Below are positions 28,048 through 35,917 of a stretch of DNA of 64,000 nucleotides, piece after piece. Under the pieces are notes generated by a model. The model worked only from the letters and a program-made list of their open reading frames with translations. It searched no databases and had not been told where the DNA came from. Both the position numbers and the translations under genes were made by a program. Each line of letters opens with the position of its first letter. Positions within the stretch are counted from its first letter, which is position 1. Source of the stretch: Macrococcoides equi (GTDB lineage: Bacteria; Bacillota; Bacilli; Staphylococcales; Staphylococcaceae); the NCBI RefSeq assembly GCF_047425865.1, contig NZ_CP179735.1; one strand, written 5' to 3'.

Positions 28048-28572
28048 TTAAATCTTATTAAATAATTCAATATCAATGGTGTAAGTATTATTAAATGAAT
28101 CAATCAACATGGATTTCTTATTTGCAGCTATTTCAAGCTGTTCAATGTAAGATAGTACATACTTTTCTTCAATTATACCTTCTTCAACGATTCCAACACC
28201 GGCAACTGCTTTTATTCGTTCTTGGCCATATCCAAAGGAAATATTTGATTCCAATGCATTTATAATATTGCGTTCTAACTTCAAAGATTCAAGTAATTGA
28301 GATGGAGAGTAGTACTTTTCATTAAATTCAATTTGAGCGTTACAATTTGCTTGATGGATTGCGGTTTTCAATGCAGAAATATCACTTTTCAAACTTTCGA
28401 TGAGAGAAATTGTTTCATGTACATATGAATTTTTTTCCTCATTTATAATACTTTTATTATTCAAAGCGATTGGCACACGAAACTCTGTGCTGAATCTTTC
28501 TATTGCATTATTTAATTGGGCACGTAGTTTACTACTGACAAAGATGGCTTGTTGTATAGTTAAAGATTGCAT
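28048..28572 (-). CDS. uncharacterised helical protein, possibly DIP1984-like
   Basis: A 174-residue soluble protein that I do not recognise with certainty. It is almost entirely helical with a coiled-coil pattern (SLIESLKSDISALKTAIHQAN near residue 57, then LLESLKLERNIINALES near 93), followed by a Gly-containing region and a second helical pair. The layout resembles the DIP1984 family (a leucine-rich helix, then L-x2-L repeats ending in N), whose function is unclear. GGAGGT precedes the ATG. It stands alone between the IS110 element and a divergent regulator-like gene, in what looks like accessory DNA. Confidence 0.5.
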   Translation of the reverse strand: MQSLTIQQAIFVSSKLRAQLNNAIERFSTEFRVPIALNNKSIINEEKNSYVHETISLIESLKSDISALKTAIHQANCNAQIEFNEKYYSPSQLLESLKLERNIINALESNISFGYGQERIKAVAGVGIVEEGIIEEKYVLSYIEQLEIAANKKSMLIDSFNNTYTIDIELFNKI

Positions 28573-28694
28573 GTAGAACCTCCAGATTGAAATGAATTTA
28601 ATAGAATAGTATATAATAATTTGTTTATATATTCAACTTCTTATACAAACTATTTTTTGTAATTAAAATGTTCAAATAAAACTTTATTTTCACG

Positions 28695-28714
28695 GTCATT
28701 TAATATAAAATGAC
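28695..28714. promoter_or_regulatory. operator-like inverted repeat before the Fic-fold gene
   Basis: GTCATTT and AAATGAC form an inverted repeat around an AT core (28695-28714), 18 nt before the ATG at 28733 and overlapping a TATAAA -10-like sequence. Confidence 0.5.
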
Positions 28715-28732
28715 GGATAAAGAGGTGTTTTG

Positions 28733-29671
28733 ATGCAAGAGATTAATTATGAATTAATTAGATTAATGACAGATATCCATGAATTTAAAGGAAAGCAAAT
28801 AATATATTTACAATATAATACGAGAGTTTTGGAAAAATTAAAATTTTCCGGATTATATCATAACGTTAAATATGCTTGTGCATTATCGGGTATTACAATT
28901 GCCGATACGAAGCTTATGCATATCTTACAATTTAAAAGATCGTTTTCAAATGAGCAGGAAGCAAAGATATGTGGATTTAGAGATGCGATGCTTCTAATTA
29001 CTGAGGATTATGATTTTATAGACATTAATATAGATACTATTTGTACTCTGTATTTAGAGATGACTTTAGGTGACACTATGATGATTGAAAAAATGACGTC
29101 ACAGCAACGGAGTCTATTAATGGATCTATGCAGTCGTTATAATGACATGATTCATAAGCACGATTCTAACGTTTTACTTGAAATTTTTTGTTTTATGTAT
29201 CATTTTAATCAATCAAATATTTTTAATGAAAATACAATTTTGTTTTCGCGTTTGCTGCTTCATTTACTACTATATAAATCAAATATTTTAGTAACACAGT
29301 ATCAAAGTATAGACCAACTTATCTTTATAGAGATGAGTACTGGTAGAAAAAAACTTAGAAAAAAGGATATCAATCGTTTTGATTTTCATGATGAATTAAA
29401 TTATATGGATTTTTACTTTAAAAAGTTAATTGAAAGTTATGAAGCCTTAGATTTGAATTTTAAATTGATATTAGATGATAAGATTACACCGCTTTATAGA
29501 GTACTCAATGTGTTAAACCGTTCTTATGAACCAATTTCAAGGAATGAATTAGAAATTATTCTTGCTGATATTAGTAGAAAAACGATTGAGCGTGCACTTG
29601 TACAACTTCAAAAGGATGCGTTGATTGAAAAAACGGGACAAGGTAAAGCAACGAAATACCGTGTAACATAA
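28733..29671 (+). CDS. degenerate Fic-fold protein with C-terminal winged helix
   Basis: A 312-residue protein whose layout matches Fic-family regulators with a C-terminal winged helix: an N-terminal inhibitory-helix-like region (ALSGITIADTK near residue 50), helical core, then FNQSNIFNENTILFSRLLLHLLLYKS (key part at 158-183) where a Fic enzyme would have HPFxDGNGRxxRLL. The catalytic His, the DGNGR anion hole and the Arg are all replaced, while the following RLL and LLLYKS remain. Residues 255-312 form a winged helix (SRKTIERALVQLQKDALI). It should not AMPylate; a ligand-sensing or DNA-binding role is an inference. ATG 28733 is chosen over TTG 28730 because of AGAGGTG spacing. Confidence 0.65.
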   Translation: MQEINYELIRLMTDIHEFKGKQIIYLQYNTRVLEKLKFSGLYHNVKYACALSGITIADTKLMHILQFKRSFSNEQEAKICGFRDAMLLITEDYDFIDINIDTICTLYLEMTLGDTMMIEKMTSQQRSLLMDLCSRYNDMIHKHDSNVLLEIFCFMYHFNQSNIFNENTILFSRLLLHLLLYKSNILVTQYQSIDQLIFIEMSTGRKKLRKKDINRFDFHDELNYMDFYFKKLIESYEALDLNFKLILDDKITPLYRVLNVLNRSYEPISRNELEIILADISRKTIERALVQLQKDALIEKTGQGKATKYRVT

Positions 29672-29699
29672 AATGTTTCACGTGGATAAGGGTGAGTTA

Positions 29700-30485
29700 A
29701 TGAAAGTTTTTGCTGTAGATATGGATGGGACATTTTTAAATAATGAAAACAACTATAATGTAAATCTGTTTAAAAAATTGAACAGGAAATATGGTGATAA
29801 GTTTCATTTTGTTGTTGCCAGCAGCAATAATTATGATTATTTGAAATCATTTTTTTATAATCAAGATATAAGTTATATTGCTTCAAATGGTGCTGTAATT
29901 GTTTCAGAAGATGAAATAATTCATCAGTCATTTTTAAATGAAGAAGAGGTAATGAATATAATAAAATTATTAAAGCATAATGATATTTTTTCTTTTGTTA
30001 TATCTGCTCGAGAAACATCATTTATTTTAAATCAAGCTGAACAGAAATTTATAAATAGAATGCATCAATATTATAGTGATTTAGTAGTTATAGATAGTAT
30101 TAGACCTTCTCAATTTTATAAAATTACGATAGAGGTCAATCAGTCAATACACAGTTTATCGCATCTAATTCAAAGCATCAATTCAAGCTGCAATGATAGT
30201 GTTGCTGTAGATAGTGGATATCATTGTATTGATGTGATGCATAAAGATACGAATAAGGCTTTTGGAATTAAAAAGTTACTCACTAAATTTTGTTTAACTG
30301 AAAAAGATTTATATGTTTTTGGAGATAGTGATAACGACCTGGAAATGCTAAAGATGACAAAGCATTCATACGCTATGGCAAATGCAAACGACCGTGTAAA
30401 ATCCGTAGCTAAAAATATCTGTTTAAGTAATGAAGAGGATGGGGTATTGCTGAAGATTGAGGAAGTATTAAAAAAAGAACTTTAA
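29700..30485 (+). CDS. HAD-superfamily Cof-type phosphatase
   Basis: A 261-residue sugar-phosphate-type HAD phosphatase (Cof/YidA, subclass IIB). The nucleophile is in VDMDGTFLNN at the N-terminus, motif II and a lysine around residues 180-195, and the metal-binding GDSDNDLEML near 208. The reading frame extends upstream to ATG 29673, but GGGTGAG before 29700 and homology place the start there. It follows the Fic-fold gene by 28 nt and may be co-transcribed. The substrate is unknown. Confidence 0.88.
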   Translation: MKVFAVDMDGTFLNNENNYNVNLFKKLNRKYGDKFHFVVASSNNYDYLKSFFYNQDISYIASNGAVIVSEDEIIHQSFLNEEEVMNIIKLLKHNDIFSFVISARETSFILNQAEQKFINRMHQYYSDLVVIDSIRPSQFYKITIEVNQSIHSLSHLIQSINSSCNDSVAVDSGYHCIDVMHKDTNKAFGIKKLLTKFCLTEKDLYVFGDSDNDLEMLKMTKHSYAMANANDRVKSVAKNICLSNEEDGVLLKIEEVLKKEL

Positions 30486-30491
30486 GCAATA

Positions 30492-30881
30492 CTATAAGTA
30501 CTGCTGCAAAGCTCTTCTTGCAATTGTATCGGCATGTTTGTTCTGGTGTCTCGGTATCCAATCAATGAGAATCAGTTCAAAATACTGCATTAATTGTTTG
30601 TACTCTTGTAAAAAAGGTTTATACGCAGGTTGTTTGACATAATCTTTATCGATTGAATCAACTACAATTTTTGAGTCACTTTTAATAAGCAAAGTTTTAC
30701 AATTAAACTGAATGGCAAGTTTAATCCCGATGATTAAGCTTTGCCACTCAGCAATATGATTATCAATTTGCCCAAGATATTCTCCATGTTCAATTTGTGT
30801 ATCATCAAATTTTAGTACGATACCACACGCACTGTGTAATGGAGATTGTTTAGTAGAAGCATCTATATAAATTTGTGCCAT
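30492..30881 (-). CDS. RNase HI-like protein (YpdQ-type)
   Basis: A 129-residue ribonuclease H fold protein. The four acidic active-site residues are visible in order: IDAS near residue 6, AEWQSL near 44, IKSDSK near 66 and NKHADTIARR near 112, so it may be active on RNA:DNA hybrids. It lacks the basic handle of E. coli RnhA. It lies beside the queuosine-precursor transporter gene, the same neighbours as ypdQ-ypdP of B. subtilis. Confidence 0.85.
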   Translation of the reverse strand: MAQIYIDASTKQSPLHSACGIVLKFDDTQIEHGEYLGQIDNHIAEWQSLIIGIKLAIQFNCKTLLIKSDSKIVVDSIDKDYVKQPAYKPFLQEYKQLMQYFELILIDWIPRHQNKHADTIARRALQQYL

Positions 30882-30899
30882 TTTTACACCTCTTATAAA

Positions 30900-31580
30900 C
30901 TAATTATGCTCTTTATGAAAACTTTTTGCCCAGTAACCAAATGGGATATTGAAAATTGTCGATGCTAATTTAAAGATATATGTTGTAACAAAAATTTCAA
31001 ATACAACGTTACTTGGCATTAATCCGGTAAAAGCAATCAGCGAAAATAATGCAGTATCAACAATTGAACTGAATATTGTACTGCCATACGCACGTACTAT
31101 GAAAGTTTTTTCTGATGAAAAATATTTTTTAATGAGATTAAATAAATACACATCAACATATTGACCAATGATATATGCAATGATTGATCCGAGTACTATT
31201 CTTGGTACAACACCAAATAAGGTTTTCATGCTCTCCTGAGCGATATCTGATTTTGCAGGGATAAACTGTAGTGACGTGGTCATTAGAATGGTCATGATAA
31301 TCGCAGATGCAAAGCCTAGCCATACTGCTTTTTTGGCAACTGTGCGACCGTAGCGATCATTTAAAATATCGGTTGCAAGATAAATAGATGCAAAAAGTAC
31401 ATTACCTAATGTAGCAGTTATACCAAATAATTCTACTGATTTTGTCACCTGAATATTTGCGATAACTGTGCCAATTGCAACCCAGACAAATAATCCTTCT
31501 TTTCCGAAAAATCTATACATTAAAACTAAACCTAAAAACGTTAAAATAAAAGCGATAACTGCCCATAATTCATTTGTCAT
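30900..31580 (-). CDS. queuosine precursor transporter (YhhQ/VUT family)
   Basis: A 226-residue membrane protein with about six transmembrane helices of the YhhQ/YpdP family, which imports preQ0/preQ1 for queuosine in tRNA. The family stretch FASIYLATDILNDRYGR near residue 65 and the later SSIVDTALFSLIAF near 180 are clear. It is upstream of the RNase H-like gene on the same strand, 18 nt apart. I searched the 127-nt leader region for a preQ1 riboswitch by eye and did not see one. Confidence 0.9.
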   Translation of the reverse strand: MTNELWAVIAFILTFLGLVLMYRFFGKEGLFVWVAIGTVIANIQVTKSVELFGITATLGNVLFASIYLATDILNDRYGRTVAKKAVWLGFASAIIMTILMTTSLQFIPAKSDIAQESMKTLFGVVPRIVLGSIIAYIIGQYVDVYLFNLIKKYFSSEKTFIVRAYGSTIFSSIVDTALFSLIAFTGLMPSNVVFEIFVTTYIFKLASTIFNIPFGYWAKSFHKEHN

Positions 31581-31716
31581 ATAAAATCCTCTTTTCTATC
31601 AAAAATCAACTTATCTATTATAGGTATATAATTGTAATTTTGCAATGCTTTTAATAAAATCAAATAGGCATCAATTTTGAATTATTTTTGATATACTAGC
31701 TTTTGAGGTGAATGAC

Positions 31717-31899
31717 GTGAACCTGGAACAAAAATTAACGATTAAACAAATCGATACATTGACAGATTATTATTGTGAAGGATGTTTGCTAAAAAGTTAT
31801 CACCGTAAAGAGCACGGAAAAACATATGCACATCATTATTGTATAAAAAAATGCTCAATTGGCATTGAAATTAAACAGCTTGGCAATGTATTGCAGTAA
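31717..31899 (+). CDS. small zinc-finger protein (C2HCIx2C type)
   Basis: A 60-residue protein with one putative zinc site: CEGCLLK near residue 24, a histidine in HHYC and the tail CIKKCSIGIEIKQLG. This is the pattern of the zf-C2HCIx2C family of Bacillales, function unknown. I start it at GTG 31717 because TGAGGTG at 31704-31710 then serves as the ribosome site; the upstream in-frame GTG at 31708 overlaps that site. It is 10 nt upstream of cvfC and probably shares its transcript. Confidence 0.78.
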   Translation: MNLEQKLTIKQIDTLTDYYCEGCLLKSYHRKEHGKTYAHHYCIKKCSIGIEIKQLGNVLQ

Positions 31900-31909
31900 G
31901 GAGTAGAAC

Positions 31910-33025
31910 ATGAAAATTTTAAAAATAGAACCAACCCCAAGTCCCAATACTTTAAAAATTACATTAGATTTTAAAAAAGAAGATGCGAAAAGTATGACAT
32001 ATAAGGCTGTTAATACCGATCAACCTGAATTTATTAATAGTATCCTTGAAATAGATGAGGTTAAATCTGTTTTTCATGCATTAGACTTTATCTCTGTAGA
32101 TAAATCACCAAAAGTAGATTGGGAAGTTGTTTTACCAAAAATTAAAGCAATTTTTGATGAGCAAATTAATTCTGTTCCTGAAGGAAGTATTGATAATGGA
32201 GAAAAGAAAGTTGAAGTTTTAGTATTTAAAGGAATTCCTTATCAAATTAAAGTCACGGATAAATCAGGTGAACAACGTAAACAACTGGATGTACGATTCA
32301 TTGATGCAATGCTTGCTGCTCAAAATGATGATGATAATGTTATTTTACTTAGAAAATGGCTTGATTACGGTGTGAGATATGGCGAAAGTGATGACATTAT
32401 TAAATCAGTCCAAGAAGAGATTGATGCACAATACCCTAAGCGTTTATTAGATGAATTAGTTATTAGTGGCAAAGCAAATCAACATCAAGATAATTCAAAA
32501 CAATTGAAAAGAGTTACTATAGAAGAATTTAAGAATGAGGAAAATTGGCAGAAACGATATCGTTTAATTGACCACTATCCTAAACCAGATATAACGGATC
32601 TTGCATTTTTTGAAGAAGTGTTAAAAGATGAGAAGCCTCAGATCAGAAGACTTGCTGTAGTCTTTTTAGGTATGATAGAAGATGAACAAGTGCTTGAATT
32701 ATTACACAAAGCCATGGATGATAGTAATCTAACAGTTCGTCGTACGGCGGGTGATACTATCAGTGATCTAGGATATAAAGAAAGTTTACCAGTGATGCAC
32801 AAGGCTCTGGACGATAAACATCCTATTGTAAGATGGCGTGCGGCAATGTTTATCTATGATGAAGGAGACGCAACAAGTTTAAAGTATTTAGAGAAACATT
32901 TAGATGATCCTGCTTTTGACGTTAAGCTTCAAGTTCAAATGGCTTATGAACGAATTAAGAATGGTGAAGCGGCTGTAGGTTCAGTGTGGAAACAAATTGC
33001 TAATCGAAATAAAGGAGAAGAATAA
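31910..33025 (+). CDS. cvfC: conserved virulence factor C (CvfC)
   Basis: A 371-residue cytoplasmic protein of the CvfC family, known in S. aureus to affect virulence gene expression, mechanism unclear. The N-terminal about 90 residues resemble the Nif_U N-like domain (IEPTPSPNTLKITLD). The C-terminal part from about residue 230 consists of HEAT-like repeats (LAVVFLGMIEDEQVLELL, VRRTAGDTISDLG, VRWRAAMFIYDEGD). AAGGAG precedes the ATG. It sits upstream of brxA, the conserved order in staphylococci. Confidence 0.9.
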   Translation: MKILKIEPTPSPNTLKITLDFKKEDAKSMTYKAVNTDQPEFINSILEIDEVKSVFHALDFISVDKSPKVDWEVVLPKIKAIFDEQINSVPEGSIDNGEKKVEVLVFKGIPYQIKVTDKSGEQRKQLDVRFIDAMLAAQNDDDNVILLRKWLDYGVRYGESDDIIKSVQEEIDAQYPKRLLDELVISGKANQHQDNSKQLKRVTIEEFKNEENWQKRYRLIDHYPKPDITDLAFFEEVLKDEKPQIRRLAVVFLGMIEDEQVLELLHKAMDDSNLTVRRTAGDTISDLGYKESLPVMHKALDDKHPIVRWRAAMFIYDEGDATSLKYLEKHLDDPAFDVKLQVQMAYERIKNGEAAVGSVWKQIANRNKGEE

Positions 33026-33026
33026 T

Positions 33027-33461
33027 ATGAATGCTTATGAAGAATATATGAAAACAATTGCAAATGGAATGAGAAGTGAATTGACGAATCATGGATTTGA
33101 ATCATTGGAATCCACAGAGTCAGTGGAACATTTTTTTAATCATATTAAAAATGATGAGACAACTTTTGTCGTAATTAATTCGGTTTGTGGGTGTGCGGCA
33201 GGATTAGCACGACCAGCTGCTGTTACAGTGGCTACTCAAAATGAGAAGAAGCCTGATCATCTAGTCACAGTTTTTGCCGGACAGGACAGAGAAGCTACTG
33301 AAAAAATGCGTGAGTATATTGCACAAGTTCCTTCAAGCCCATCTATGGCTTTATTTAAAGGTCAATCTTTAGTTGGCTTTATCCCTAGAGAGCACATTGA
33401 AGGTCGTCCTGTCGAAGAAATTTGTATGGACATTAAAGAATATTTTGATGACCACTGTTAA
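33027..33461 (+). CDS. bacilliredoxin (BrxA/BrxB, YphP family)
   Basis: A 144-residue thioredoxin-fold protein that removes bacillithiol from S-bacillithiolated proteins. The CGC active site is in SVCGCAAGLARPA near residue 53. The start is ATG 33027 after AAAGGAG; the longer frame upstream overlaps cvfC and has no ribosome site. It works with the bacillithiol made by BshA elsewhere in this window. Its 3' end overlaps the next gene by 14 nt. Confidence 0.92.
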   Translation: MNAYEEYMKTIANGMRSELTNHGFESLESTESVEHFFNHIKNDETTFVVINSVCGCAAGLARPAAVTVATQNEKKPDHLVTVFAGQDREATEKMREYIAQVPSSPSMALFKGQSLVGFIPREHIEGRPVEEICMDIKEYFDDHC

Positions 33462-34323
33462 TTTAAATCTTCGTATAACGACATGTGTTAAACCTGATGC
33501 ATTAATATTAAATTATTTAGAAAAGATAACAAATGATATCAAGCAATACGAAAATGTTGTTTATAGAGTGATTGAAAGAAAAAAATTATCAATTTCTTCA
33601 TTGTTTGATATAGACGAGTCCCCTTTGTTAGTCATTCAGCACGATGGTATTGTTTTGTATACTGCTGCTGACAACAAGATTTTTTATCATGAAAATACAA
33701 CTCGTGTAAAATATAAATCATTAATCAATCAGGGAAATATTCCACCGCTTATTGAAATATTTGATAAGGATTCTGAAGTGAAAATTGTTATTGATGCGAC
33801 CATGGGAATGGCAAATGATCTGATATTGATGGCATTATCATTGCCGGGGTGTAAGTTTTATGCTTTCGAAGAGAATTTTTATATCCATTTTGCTATAAAA
33901 TGGGGAATCATATTTTACTACGCTGAAATAAATAAAGATTTTCTGGATACTGATAGAATTCATTTTGTTTATGGCAATGTGGTAAACCGTATAGATATTT
34001 TGCAAAAAGCTCAAGTTATCTACGTTGACCCAATGTACGAAGAAACCGTTAAACAATCAAATATTGCTTCGTTAGTTAAATTTGTCGACCATCATTTAGC
34101 AAATGATTATAAGTTATTAAATTTTATTTGCTCTAATTTTAGCGGTAAGGTGATATTACGTGCGCACTTTAGATCAGGATTAATCAATGATTTCGGATTT
34201 AAGATGAATGTTCGTAAGCAGTCTAAAACGCATTATGGTTATAAGATAGTAAAGAATAATAAAAAGGCTTCGGTTATTCCGAAGCCTTTTTATTATTCAG
34301 TGATACACATGCTAATCATGTAG
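33448..34323 (+). CDS. YpiP/RsmJ-like class I methyltransferase
   Basis: A 291-residue SAM-dependent methyltransferase of the YpiP family (distant RsmJ-like). The SAM-binding core is VIDATMGMANDLILMAL near residue 112, and VDPMY near 195 corresponds to the catalytic motif IV region. It starts inside brxA at ATG 33448, with only a weak ribosome site, so coupling is likely. The last about 22 codons run through a perfect terminator hairpin and end at 34323, suggesting that the original stop was lost. RNA target unknown. Confidence 0.75.
   Translation: MTTVNLNLRITTCVKPDALILNYLEKITNDIKQYENVVYRVIERKKLSISSLFDIDESPLLVIQHDGIVLYTAADNKIFYHENTTRVKYKSLINQGNIPPLIEIFDKDSEVKIVIDATMGMANDLILMALSLPGCKFYAFEENFYIHFAIKWGIIFYYAEINKDFLDTDRIHFVYGNVVNRIDILQKAQVIYVDPMYEETVKQSNIASLVKFVDHHLANDYKLLNFICSNFSGKVILRAHFRSGLINDFGFKMNVRKQSKTHYGYKIVKNNKKASVIPKPFYYSVIHMLIM
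34255..34297. terminator. bidirectional terminator inside the YpiP reading frame
   Basis: A perfect 19-bp inverted repeat (34255-34273 and 34279-34297; core AAAAAGGCTTCGG) with A and T runs. It serves both the methyltransferase and the small peptide gene on the other strand. Confidence 0.88.
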
Positions 34324-34370
34324 CATAATAATAAGAATAAACCTGAAACTACCATCATATCTGCGCCCAT
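34293..34370 (-). CDS. candidate 25-residue membrane peptide
   Basis: A very short gene read by hand: MGADMMVVSGLFLLLCYM followed by ISMCITE. Residues about 5-22 form one transmembrane helix. GGGGTG lies 7 nt before the ATG and the strong terminator directly follows its stop, so it looks like a complete transcription unit. The size and shape recall small membrane proteins and type I toxins, but there is no known family I can name. Confidence 0.5.
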   Translation of the reverse strand: MGADMMVVSGLFLLLCYMISMCITE

Positions 34371-34473
34371 TTATTTCACCCCTAGATGTAAAACTCTAAT
34401 ATCTAATTCTTTAATTAATTGTTATATAAATGTATTATAAAGTATATAAGAAAAAATAGAAAGAGGTGACTTG

Positions 34474-35424
34474 ATGAATTCATTCGATCAGGCTTATCAT
34501 AACTTATGCAGAACGGTTCTGGAAAAGGGTAAAAGTAAAGATGATCGGACAAATACTGGTACATTATCTGTATTTGGCCATCAAATGCGATTTGACCTAT
34601 CAAAAGGATTTCCTTTACTTACTACTAAGAAAGTATCGTTCAAACTTGTTGCTACAGAACTCATTTGGTTTATGCGAGGCGATACAAATATTAAATATCT
34701 GCTAAAATACAATAATAATATCTGGAATGAATGGGCGTTTTTAAAGTGGATTGAAAGCGAAGATTACAATGGACCTGACATGACTGACTTTGGTCATCGA
34801 GCACTCGTTGATGATGCTTTTAATGCACAATACCAGGAGCAAGTACAAATTTTTAAACATAGAATTCTCACGGATAATGATTTTGCTACCAAATTCGGAG
34901 ATTTAGGTAATGTATACGGAAAGCAATGGAGAAATTTTGAGACGATAAATGGCTCAACGGATCAATTGTCAGAAGTTATTCATAGCATTAAGACAAATCC
35001 GACAAGTAGACGACATATCATTTCAGCCTGGAACCCGGGAGAAATTGATACAATGGCTTTACCTCCGTGTCATACCATGTTTCAATTTTACGTACATGAC
35101 AATAAACTATCTTGTCAATTGTATCAAAGAAGTGCAGATATCTTTTTAGGTGTACCATTTAATATTGCAAGCTACAGTTTATTAACGCATTTGATTGCTC
35201 GTGAGTGTGGCCTTGAAGTCGGAGAGTTTATCCACACATTAGGAGATGCGCATATTTACTCAAACCACGTGGATGCTATTAATGAACAGTTATCTCGTGA
35301 GTCGTTTGAACCCCCATCATTAAAAATAAATTCAGACAAATCATTATTTGAATTAGAATATGAAGATTTTGAAATTGTAAATTATCAAGCACATCCTGCT
35401 ATTAAAGCACCTATTGCAGTTTAA
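34474..35424 (+). CDS. thyA: thymidylate synthase
   Basis: ThyA methylates dUMP to dTMP using methylene-tetrahydrofolate. The 316-residue protein has the catalytic cysteine in LPPCHTMFQFYV near residue 193, the arginine cluster SRRHIISAWNP near 170 and QLYQRSADIFLGVPFNI near 213. The length including the small-domain insert equals that of S. aureus. I place the start at ATG 34474 behind AGAGGTG. DHFR follows after 10 nt, so the cofactor it oxidises is regenerated by its operon partner. Confidence 0.96.
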   Translation: MNSFDQAYHNLCRTVLEKGKSKDDRTNTGTLSVFGHQMRFDLSKGFPLLTTKKVSFKLVATELIWFMRGDTNIKYLLKYNNNIWNEWAFLKWIESEDYNGPDMTDFGHRALVDDAFNAQYQEQVQIFKHRILTDNDFATKFGDLGNVYGKQWRNFETINGSTDQLSEVIHSIKTNPTSRRHIISAWNPGEIDTMALPPCHTMFQFYVHDNKLSCQLYQRSADIFLGVPFNIASYSLLTHLIARECGLEVGEFIHTLGDAHIYSNHVDAINEQLSRESFEPPSLKINSDKSLFELEYEDFEIVNYQAHPAIKAPIAV

Positions 35425-35434
35425 GGAGAATGTT

Positions 35435-35917
35435 ATGTTATCACTAATAGTATGTCATGATCAAAACAGAGTTATTGGATTTGAAAATAAAATGCCTTGG
35501 CATTTGCCTAATGATTTAAAGCGTGTCAAGGAATTAACTACCGGTAATACAATTGTTATGGGAAGAAAAACATATGAATCATTGGGTAAGGCATTACCTA
35601 ACAGAAGAAATGTTGTTTTAACCAGAGATACTGATTTTAAACCGGGTGATGCGGATGTTATCCACACTTTAGAAGAAATAGCATCTTTAGATGGCCATGT
35701 ATTTATTTTTGGCGGTCAGAATCTATACGAACAAACGATTAATCTCGTTCATGATATGTATGTTACAGTGATCGAGGAAAAATTTCCTGGCGACGCATTT
35801 TTTCCGGAGTATACTTTTGAAGAATTCACTGTAGCGTCGATTGAAGAAGGCACACTGGATGAGAAAAATTTAATTCCTCACCACTTTATGCATCTTGTGA
35901 GGAAGAAAAATGATTAG
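35435..35917 (+). CDS. dfrA: dihydrofolate reductase
   Basis: A 160-residue chromosomal DHFR reducing dihydrofolate with NADPH. Motifs: NRVIGFENKMPWHLPNDLKR near residue 10 (key residues W and acidic D), GRKTYESLG near 43 and FIFGGQNLYEQ near 92. The start at 35435 follows AAGGAG; the in-frame ATG at 35414 lies inside thyA. It has Phe at the position equivalent to Phe98 in S. aureus (HVFIFGG), as in trimethoprim-sensitive enzymes, but I make no resistance claim. Coupled to thyA and plsC. Confidence 0.94.
   Translation: MLSLIVCHDQNRVIGFENKMPWHLPNDLKRVKELTTGNTIVMGRKTYESLGKALPNRRNVVLTRDTDFKPGDADVIHTLEEIASLDGHVFIFGGQNLYEQTINLVHDMYVTVIEEKFPGDAFFPEYTFEEFTVASIEEGTLDEKNLIPHHFMHLVRKKND

Noticed and set aside
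31581..31707. preQ1 riboswitch upstream of the queuosine-precursor transporter
   Set aside because: No stem and A-rich tail of the preQ1-I or -II type could be found by eye on the minus strand.
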